Source: Acidobacteriaceae bacterium (GTDB lineage: Bacteria; Acidobacteriota; Terriglobia; Terriglobales; Acidobacteriaceae). From it: a DNA stretch of 64,000 nt. The stretch spans positions 1 to 64,000 of the forward strand of contig PLGG01000020.1 in the NCBI GenBank assembly GCA_003138515.1, written 5' to 3'. Below the pieces are notes generated by a model that worked only from the letters and a program-made list of their open reading frames with translations, ran no database searches and was not told the origin of the DNA. How positions within the stretch are numbered: position 1 is the stretch's first letter; each line of letters begins with the position of its first letter. Position numbers and translations under genes: made by a program. Shown in pieces: positions 58,067 to 64,000 of this stretch.

Positions 58067-59355
58067 GCAGGCTCCGGGCGTGCCGCATAGGTCTCCAGCG
58101 AATCAAAAGAGAGCTGACCGACACGCGTTGCGATAGCGCCTATACAACCGAGGAAGAAAACCGAATATGATCCGTAGAGGAATTCCGCAGTGTAGGAGAT
58201 AATTAGCAATGCGAGAAGGGCGAAGGTCCAGCTCAGGTGTTTCCTGGATATCAGGCCGAAAAGGCTCAATGAAAGAAAGCCGCCAATCAGGATCGAACCG
58301 ACGATTCCGGTTTCACGCAAGAACGAGATATAGCTGTTATGGGCGGGAAACCACATGCCCGTCTCCGGGTCGATGGTCGCGCTCTGGCGATAACCAATAC
58401 CGATCAGTTGCGGAACTAAACCATCGGCCTGAAAGTCGTTGAGAATACTTTCTCCGAGTTCGGTTCGAGATTGCGCGTCGTCCGCGAAGAGTCCGCGGAA
58501 ATCGATCAGGTATGCACTGGAAACATAGCCAATCGCACCAAGGAAGATGGCGACATACAGAATCTTCGCCACTACGGCCCGTCGCTTGGCGGCAGTTTTG
58601 GCCATAATTGGAATTCCGACGACGATTGCCATAAAACACGCGAGAATTCCACCTTTGGACTGAGTGAGCAGCAGCGTCACGATCATCAGTACAAGACCGG
58701 CGTGGCGGCGAAAAGTCCGCCCTCCCGCTGAAGGCGTGAAGAACGACAAGACAAGGGCGATGGTGAGGAAACCAGCAAGCATTGGAGGGCTTTCGAAAGT
58801 TCCGCAGGCTCGACCGATCGGCAACCCCCAACGCCCTTCAAAATGGTTCGCATAGGAGTAAAACGGCCCCGTCCAAATTGAAACTACGCCCAGGATCGAG
58901 GCGATCAAGCCCAACCCAATCAAGACCGTGCCGACCCATTCGACATCCGCCATTTCTTGAACGATGTCCCTCGTCAACAAAAACCCAGCAAGCAGATAAG
59001 CGATCCACTGGCCTTCCAGGAGGAGAATGATCAAGTTACCTTTCCACAAGGTCAAAACAATGCCATGCACCAGGAGATAGAACATCAGCAGCAAGCTGAG
59101 ACCGCAAATGCCCTTCAGCGGTGGAAGCGGGCGGAATAATAAATGCCAGAAAACATACAGAGCGCAGATTATCGATGCCAACGAGAACTTGCTCTGGGTC
59201 TCGGTGAAGCCGAGCATGATGGAAGGTGCGAAGAGCATCATGGCCCAAATGACAACCCATAGGCTCCTTGGCCTCCAAGACGAATGGAAAAGCCCGTGCT
59301 CGGAACCGCCAACTCTCAACTTTCCGGAGCAAGCTATACTCACCAGCGAAGACAT
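58063..59355 (-). CDS. O-antigen ligase / Wzy-type polymerase family membrane protein
   Basis: About 430 residues with ten or more hydrophobic segments. A large loop (about residues 280-345) contains FRGLFADDAQSRTELGESIL and PAHNSYISFLRETGIVGS, typical of the Wzy_C/O-antigen ligase domain with its conserved Arg and His. Inner membrane; probably polymerises or ligates the exported repeat units. ATG 59355 overlaps the flippase stop (ATGA); the frame upstream to 59472 lies over the flippase gene. Confidence 0.87.
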   Translation of the reverse strand: MSSLVSIACSGKLRVGGSEHGLFHSSWRPRSLWVVIWAMMLFAPSIMLGFTETQSKFSLASIICALYVFWHLLFRPLPPLKGICGLSLLLMFYLLVHGIVLTLWKGNLIILLLEGQWIAYLLAGFLLTRDIVQEMADVEWVGTVLIGLGLIASILGVVSIWTGPFYSYANHFEGRWGLPIGRACGTFESPPMLAGFLTIALVLSFFTPSAGGRTFRRHAGLVLMIVTLLLTQSKGGILACFMAIVVGIPIMAKTAAKRRAVVAKILYVAIFLGAIGYVSSAYLIDFRGLFADDAQSRTELGESILNDFQADGLVPQLIGIGYRQSATIDPETGMWFPAHNSYISFLRETGIVGSILIGGFLSLSLFGLISRKHLSWTFALLALLIISYTAEFLYGSYSVFFLGCIGAIATRVGQLSFDSLETYAARPEPA

Positions 59356-60653
59356 CAAAATACTTCCTTGCGGCGCAAAATGTGAAATTCGCGCGCTGCT
59401 ATGACGATTTCCAAAAAGACAACGGAAAAGGCCAAGCCGATTCCTCCGGCCATTTTGATTGCAATCACGCAAAACATGATGTTCAGAACGGTTCCGGTTC
59501 CGACAACTCTGAGATAGTCGCGCTCGAGTCCCATTCCGAGTAGTCCCTGCAATCCAAGCAAATTACTCATACAGGAAGCACAGACCAGGAATATCAATAC
59601 CTGAAATATCGGAATCGTTCCGATGTATTTGGGACCGAATAAGGCCGGCACGACTGCGGGAGCTGCAAGGCCTGCCACCGCCGCTCCCGCGAGTGTGACG
59701 ACCCCGACCAGGAGCATGATCTGGCGGAGCTTCCGGGCGCCGTCATGGACGCTTACGCGGAACTCATTGCAGAAGAATGGGTATAGAGCCTGCGAAACCG
59801 CCGTCCACAACAACTGCAGGGCAGTAACTACCCTCTGCGCCGCACTGTAGATTCCCACCACAATGCTGCCCGTCATGATGCCGAGAATGAGCGTATTGAA
59901 GCTCGCGTTGAAGTTTGTTGAGGCACAGGAGAGAAACGTCACGAAACCGGACTTAAGTTGGACAACGATATTCCTGGCATCCGGGAACGGCAGCCTGGTG
60001 CGCAACCACCGTTTGACAAGCACATATCCCAAGGCCCCCGAAACAATCGCGTTTATTGACTGGACAAGGAGAAGTTTCCAGTAATCCGAAGGGTGTTTTA
60101 CAACCAGGAAGACCAATGGGAGAATCAACAGCTTTGGGATCACACTGCTGATTGTGATCCACTTCATCTCCTCGACGCCCTGAAAAAACCAATCGGGGTA
60201 GATCACCGTCCCGAACAACGAAATAAATGCACAGAAGTAGGCGAACAGATAAGGACGGAGCTGATGAATGAGGCCGAAAACTAGCAAGCTGACGACGGTG
60301 CAGGCAACCATCAGCAGCGCTTTGGCACCCCAGACGTTGACCAAAATCGATGCCAATCGCTCACGGTCGTGCTTTACAAAAGCAACCTGGCGTGTCGCCG
60401 AATAAGGGAACCCGTAGTTGACGATAATCGCGCACTGCATAACCACGGCTTGATTGAGGGCCAGAACGCCGAAAATGGCAGGGCCCAGAATCACTGCCGT
60501 ATACGGCAAAATAGCCAACGGCACAATGTATCCCGCGATCTGGGCGATGGACAGTGCCAGTGCGTTCTTAAGAACGCGGCCGCGGGAACCAGCCATGATC
60601 GCGGTGGGCGAAGCGGCGACTGACGTAGCCGGCGCCTTAAGACCCATTCGCAA
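59355..60653 (-). CDS. wzx: Wzx-type oligosaccharide flippase
   Basis: The 432-residue membrane protein has about twelve hydrophobic helices and Wzx features: NALALSIAQIAGYIVPLAIL at the start, GPAIFGVLALNQAVV, YPDWFFQGVEEMKWI and AAQRVVTALQLLWTAVSQAL. It should flip the undecaprenyl-linked repeat unit to the periplasm. It overlaps the Wzz gene by 17 bases and the ligase/polymerase gene by an ATGA. Confidence 0.92.
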   Translation of the reverse strand: MRMGLKAPATSVAASPTAIMAGSRGRVLKNALALSIAQIAGYIVPLAILPYTAVILGPAIFGVLALNQAVVMQCAIIVNYGFPYSATRQVAFVKHDRERLASILVNVWGAKALLMVACTVVSLLVFGLIHQLRPYLFAYFCAFISLFGTVIYPDWFFQGVEEMKWITISSVIPKLLILPLVFLVVKHPSDYWKLLLVQSINAIVSGALGYVLVKRWLRTRLPFPDARNIVVQLKSGFVTFLSCASTNFNASFNTLILGIMTGSIVVGIYSAAQRVVTALQLLWTAVSQALYPFFCNEFRVSVHDGARKLRQIMLLVGVVTLAGAAVAGLAAPAVVPALFGPKYIGTIPIFQVLIFLVCASCMSNLLGLQGLLGMGLERDYLRVVGTGTVLNIMFCVIAIKMAGGIGLAFSVVFLEIVIAAREFHILRRKEVF

Positions 60654-61977
60654 CAGTCCGCCGCCGGCTTCGCCACGGCAAATAGCCCGTGATATTCGCT
60701 AATTTGTTTAGCATGATACGACGCGGATCGTCTGGATCCAAAGCCGCACATGCTCTTTCTGCCAACACCATGAGCAAAGAAGCTATGAAGCCCAACATGC
60801 CACCCAAAAGGATAATTAGCGCTTTCGGAGGCCAAGCCTTCTTCTCCGGCACCCTCGGAGGATCTAAGAGCCGAACACTTGGAATCTCCTTGGCTTCTTG
60901 CACCTTGGCGATTTCGTATTCCTTGGTCAGGGCCTCGTAGACGGACTCCTGGAGCTGGACCCGGCGATAGAGGTCCTCGTAGGTATTGCCTAGAATAGGC
61001 AACTCACTCATCGAGGGATAGAGTTCCTCATTGGATCCGTCTGAGGTGGCCGGAGTTACGGGGCCTCCGGTGCCGGCCATTTTATTCAACTGCTCTCGTA
61101 ACTCCGCAACGCGTGCCGACGCACTCCGCACACGTGGGTTGTCCGGGGAATAATTTTGCTGCAATGCACGCAGCTCCGATTCGGCGGCGATTAGGTTCCC
61201 TTGCAGGTCGGCCGATGCTGCCAGCATCGCTCGTCCCTGTATCTCGGGACCCATAGTTCGCGTCTTGCTGGAAAACTCGCTGAGTGCCAACGAAGAGGCG
61301 TCAAGACCGGTCTTGATCGACTTGAGTCGCTCTTCCAGAAATTCCTTTTCGCGATGCGCCGACGATGTCGTCAATTGTACGACCATACTATTCAGCTCAT
61401 CGACATAGGCTTGCGCCATGTCGCGGGCGCGCACCGGATCGGAGTCGGTGACGCGAATTGTAATCATGCCCGCGAGTCGAACATCTTCGATATCTGTATG
61501 CCTCTTCAAATCCTTCTCAGCGTCCACGTACAGTTTGCGCCTGTACACCTTGCGAAGATCGAACCGATCGACAATGTCTCGCGCGACCGTGTCGCTTTCA
61601 AGAATGCCCATCATCACATAGGTCGGATTGCGGGTGCCAAACATTTCGGAAGCGACCGCTCCCAAGCCCGGCCCCGCCTTGGCCGCAATTAAGCCCTGCA
61701 GTGCCGCACTCGCTGAATCGTTGTCATCCGGCGGCATCAAGGTCGCAGAGGATTCCCATCGCTTGGGTATGACGAAGGCACACACGCCGAAGATCACCAC
61801 TGCAATGGCGGTCCCACGGAACAGTCTTCGCCTATTCTGCCAAAGGATACTGGCCAGTGTTTGGGTCGCCAACGGGGCTGTCTTGCTTTCCCCTTGATTT
61901 AGATAGGCGAACTGGTCGGCGCTGTCTTTGGTTGATTCGGGCGGCAACTCATTCTCACCGGATAGGGTTGACATCAT
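60637..61977 (-). CDS. Wzz-family chain length determinant / co-polymerase without kinase domain
   Basis: The 446-residue protein has two transmembrane helices (about 57-75, AIAVVIFGVCAFVIP, and about 390-410, ALIILLGGMLGFIASLLM) enclosing a periplasmic, partly coiled-coil domain. PPRVPEKKAWPPKALIILLG is the proline-rich segment before the second helix. No Walker motifs or C-terminal Tyr-cluster follow, so it is not a BY-kinase. It controls chain length together with Wzx/Wzy. A gap of 90 bases separates it from the SLBB gene. Confidence 0.9.
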   Translation of the reverse strand: MMSTLSGENELPPESTKDSADQFAYLNQGESKTAPLATQTLASILWQNRRRLFRGTAIAVVIFGVCAFVIPKRWESSATLMPPDDNDSASAALQGLIAAKAGPGLGAVASEMFGTRNPTYVMMGILESDTVARDIVDRFDLRKVYRRKLYVDAEKDLKRHTDIEDVRLAGMITIRVTDSDPVRARDMAQAYVDELNSMVVQLTTSSAHREKEFLEERLKSIKTGLDASSLALSEFSSKTRTMGPEIQGRAMLAASADLQGNLIAAESELRALQQNYSPDNPRVRSASARVAELREQLNKMAGTGGPVTPATSDGSNEELYPSMSELPILGNTYEDLYRRVQLQESVYEALTKEYEIAKVQEAKEIPSVRLLDPPRVPEKKAWPPKALIILLGGMLGFIASLLMVLAERACAALDPDDPRRIMLNKLANITGYLPWRSRRRTVANGS

Positions 61978-62067
61978 AAATAATTACTTCGGTTCCTCAT
62001 CGGCAAACCCGATAGAATTCAGTGGATCTTAAGAACTTCGGAATCTACGCAGATCATGATGGGACTT

Positions 62068-64000
62068 TCAGAACGCCCCGACTGCGGCCCCTGTCAAGGC
62101 CACCGACGACATGATCTGCGCGGTGCCGATCAGGTTGCGCCAGACCTGCGACCCGCCCACCACTTTCTCGGGCACAACAACTGAGTCGCCGGGCCGGAGG
62201 CGGAGATCGAGGACACTGTTGCCGAACAAAACGCTTCCCTGATCCCCGACAACCGAACCATCGGCATGGACGATAAAGATATTCTTCTTATCGCCGTCGC
62301 GGGTCACGCCACCAGCCTGGCGCAAATACCACCTGGCATCTCTGCCAGGGCGATAGGTGATGCCGGTCGCGTTGTAAACCTGGCCACTGACAAGCACAAA
62401 GTCGGGCTGCTTGGGAATGCTTAGCCTGTCTCCGGCGCGCATCTGGACATCCACCGGCGTCTTTTCCCATTGGCTCAATTCCGGCGAGATTTTGATCACC
62501 AGGCGGCCGGATGAGGCGTGACTGCGCAGGCTCGCCAGCACCTGCTGTTGCTGCTGCTGCATGGTCTGGAGCAGATTTTGCTGATCCTGCGGGGTTGAAA
62601 GCCCTCCCGACACCGTCGGCAAGGTGCTTTCGATGCGGCGAATCATCTCCTGGCGGTTGTTCTCCTCCATTTGCCGCACCGCAACCCGATCCAGAACAGC
62701 GCCGGCGGGATACGCATCGTCGCGAAGACCTCCGGCGCGCTCGATCACCGAGCTTAGGCGCTCGCCCTCCTCGATCCCATACGTTCCGGAGAATCTTACC
62801 TCCCCATCGATCGTGACCGACGCTCCGATATCTTTCCATCCTGTCAGCTGCCGGATGCCCACGACATCGCCGGGCTGAAGCACCGGATCGGCGCTTCGAT
62901 CGCCGTTCAGCGCCTTGGCGATATCGACAACGCTATGCTTTACCAGCACCAGTTCATTGTTTTCGACTTTATAGCTGCTCAGGTCTGCAACCTGGCGATA
63001 GGCGCTGCGCTTGAAGCTGCCAGCCATGCGCACCAGCCCGGAAAAGGTCATCCCTTCCGACATCGGATATTCGCCCGGCCGAAGCACTTCGCCATAGATC
63101 GATACCTTAGGCGGGTCGATCTCGTACCGTCCAAAAACGCGCACTACGTCGAACGGCTGAAGCGAGACGGGATCGTTGCCAATCAAGACCTGGGAAAGAT
63201 CGAAGCTGATGGTTTCTGGCCGAAGATCCGGTGGTTGCAGGCGAATCACTTCTGCGTAGCTGGCCGGCTCGGGCATCACGTCTTTGTAAGAGTGGAGAAT
63301 GTCAGTCACCGTCATTCCCTCGTGCCAGGCGTAGGGTCCGGGCTTGAAGATATGACCGTCGAGGTATACCACTTCGTTGTCATAAGGAAGGATCGGGGCA
63401 ACCGTAACGTGGTCTCCGTCCTGAACCTTGAAGGCGGTCAGCTCGGGGGCGCTCTCCTGCGCGCCGTCAGGGATGTGTACACTCACCGTCGCGATGCGCT
63501 CGTGCGCCTCAACCCGCAACACGCGAATCTCTCCGAGACTCGCTGTCACCAGCAGACCGCCGGCAAGAGTCAGAACTTCATTGAGATTCTGCTCGCCTTT
63601 CAGCTCATAGATCGCCGGCCGGCGCACCATCCCTGCCACAGTAACCTGCGGCCCCACCGTGGGGACCAGAATCGTATCGCCCGGCAGCAAGCGTTCCAGG
63701 TCCGAGCGCACACCGTGCAGCAGCAGGTCGTACAGATCGATTTCGCGAATCAGTTGTTGGCCACGGTAATGCTTTAGGGTGCGCAAAGATCCGCGGCTCG
63801 TAGGGCCTCCGGCGGCGTAGAGCGCATTCAAGGCCGTCGACAAAGAGCTCACGTCGTAGGCTCCAGGTCGCTGTACGTCACCTACAACGTAGACCCTGAC
63901 TGTCCGCACTTTGCCCAGCGACAATTCCACATGTTCATTCTGAAATTGCGTCCCAAGAGCCTGTTGAATCGCACTTTGCGCCTGGCTCATCGTGAGCCCG
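62068..64000 (-). CDS. polysaccharide export protein with multiple SLBB domains (Wza-like), 5' end outside the window
   Basis: At least 640 residues are visible; the frame stays open to the right edge, so the N-terminal signal and export domain are missing here. Repeated SLBB units are seen (VRVYVVGDVQRPGAYDVSSL, VTVAGMVRRPAIYELKGEQN, VYLDGHIFKPGPYAWHEGM, VSIYGEVLRPGEYPMSEGMT, VTIDGEVRFSGTYGIEEGER, VLVSGQVYNATGITYRPG). A Gln-rich stretch (about residues 480-495, TMQQQQQQV) lies before the last unit, and a C-terminal hydrophobic segment ends the chain. It forms or caps the outer-membrane export channel. Confidence 0.92.
   Translation of the reverse strand, partial: GLTMSQAQSAIQQALGTQFQNEHVELSLGKVRTVRVYVVGDVQRPGAYDVSSLSTALNALYAAGGPTSRGSLRTLKHYRGQQLIREIDLYDLLLHGVRSDLERLLPGDTILVPTVGPQVTVAGMVRRPAIYELKGEQNLNEVLTLAGGLLVTASLGEIRVLRVEAHERIATVSVHIPDGAQESAPELTAFKVQDGDHVTVAPILPYDNEVVYLDGHIFKPGPYAWHEGMTVTDILHSYKDVMPEPASYAEVIRLQPPDLRPETISFDLSQVLIGNDPVSLQPFDVVRVFGRYEIDPPKVSIYGEVLRPGEYPMSEGMTFSGLVRMAGSFKRSAYRQVADLSSYKVENNELVLVKHSVVDIAKALNGDRSADPVLQPGDVVGIRQLTGWKDIGASVTIDGEVRFSGTYGIEEGERLSSVIERAGGLRDDAYPAGAVLDRVAVRQMEENNRQEMIRRIESTLPTVSGGLSTPQDQQNLLQTMQQQQQQVLASLRSHASSGRLVIKISPELSQWEKTPVDVQMRAGDRLSIPKQPDFVLVSGQVYNATGITYRPGRDARWYLRQAGGVTRDGDKKNIFIVHADGSVVGDQGSVLFGNSVLDLRLRPGDSVVVPEKVVGGSQVWRNLIGTAQIMSSVALTGAAVGAF

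Overview
The window looks like chromosomal DNA from a high-GC, Gram-negative member of the Acidobacteriota (Terriglobia-like). This is an inference from the mix of genes: an exported TldD/TldE pair, a GH52 xylosidase, an ECF sigma / HEAT-repeat anti-sigma / PDZ operon, and many small secreted proteins of unknown function. No rRNA or other taxonomic marker is present. There is one tRNA gene (Gly, CCC), no insertion sequence, no phage gene and no CRISPR array.

Layout. 1-4.7 kb: a repeat-rich gap, a REC-PAS-GGDEF-EAL protein with an eroded EAL domain, a secreted protein and two paralogous membrane-anchored proteins. 5.0-12.9 kb: a GH52 beta-xylosidase, then a TetR-controlled efflux operon (regulator, HlyD lipoprotein, ABC ATPase, ABC-2 permease, outer-membrane factor). 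13.2-24.7 kb: a STAS protein, DinG-type helicase, a small conserved-looking protein, Der, then a leftward operon of ECF sigma, anti-sigma, double-PDZ protein, RlmB and an M1-like protein without its catalytic Glu, and an RNase H. 24.8-39.3 kb: Zwf, superoxide dismutase, the exported TldE/TldD-like pair, an M48 protease, a beta-oxidation set (thiolase and FadN-type protein), guanine deaminase, a DJ-1/PfpI protein, a family 5 uracil-DNA glycosylase interrupted by an amber codon, a cupin and tRNA-Gly.

39.3-40.5 kb is a gene-poor junction. From 40.5 kb to the right edge every gene is on the minus strand, many stop and start codons overlap, and the base composition is visibly less GC-rich. This is an exopolysaccharide locus that starts beyond the right edge with a Wza/SLBB export protein. 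It continues with Wzz, Wzx flippase, O-antigen ligase/polymerase, glycosyltransferases, methyltransferases, a priming sugar transferase, a transaldolase, sugar-modifying enzymes and a D-manno-heptose activation set (isomerase, kinase, phosphatase). At its 3' end is an unusual coupled module: a PqqD-like RRE protein, an HPr-kinase-like kinase, a GT2 glycosyltransferase, an ABC exporter with Gln in place of the switch His, and an NTP_transf_5-type nucleotidyltransferase. The kinase, nucleotidyltransferase, RRE and exporter set resembles the tailoring part of phosphorylated lasso-peptide clusters and the poorly understood HPr-rel-A systems. No cyclase, leader peptidase or obvious precursor is visible here. 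I consider it the best candidate for an undescribed system in the window.

A second genome-scale curiosity is a set of intergenic tandem arrays with a strict 7-bp period and different sequences, at seven or more sites, often starting at or inside a stop codon. They recall the heptameric STRR repeats of cyanobacteria.

Limits: all calls come from reading the sequence. No database search or structure prediction was run, and family assignments rest on remembered motifs.
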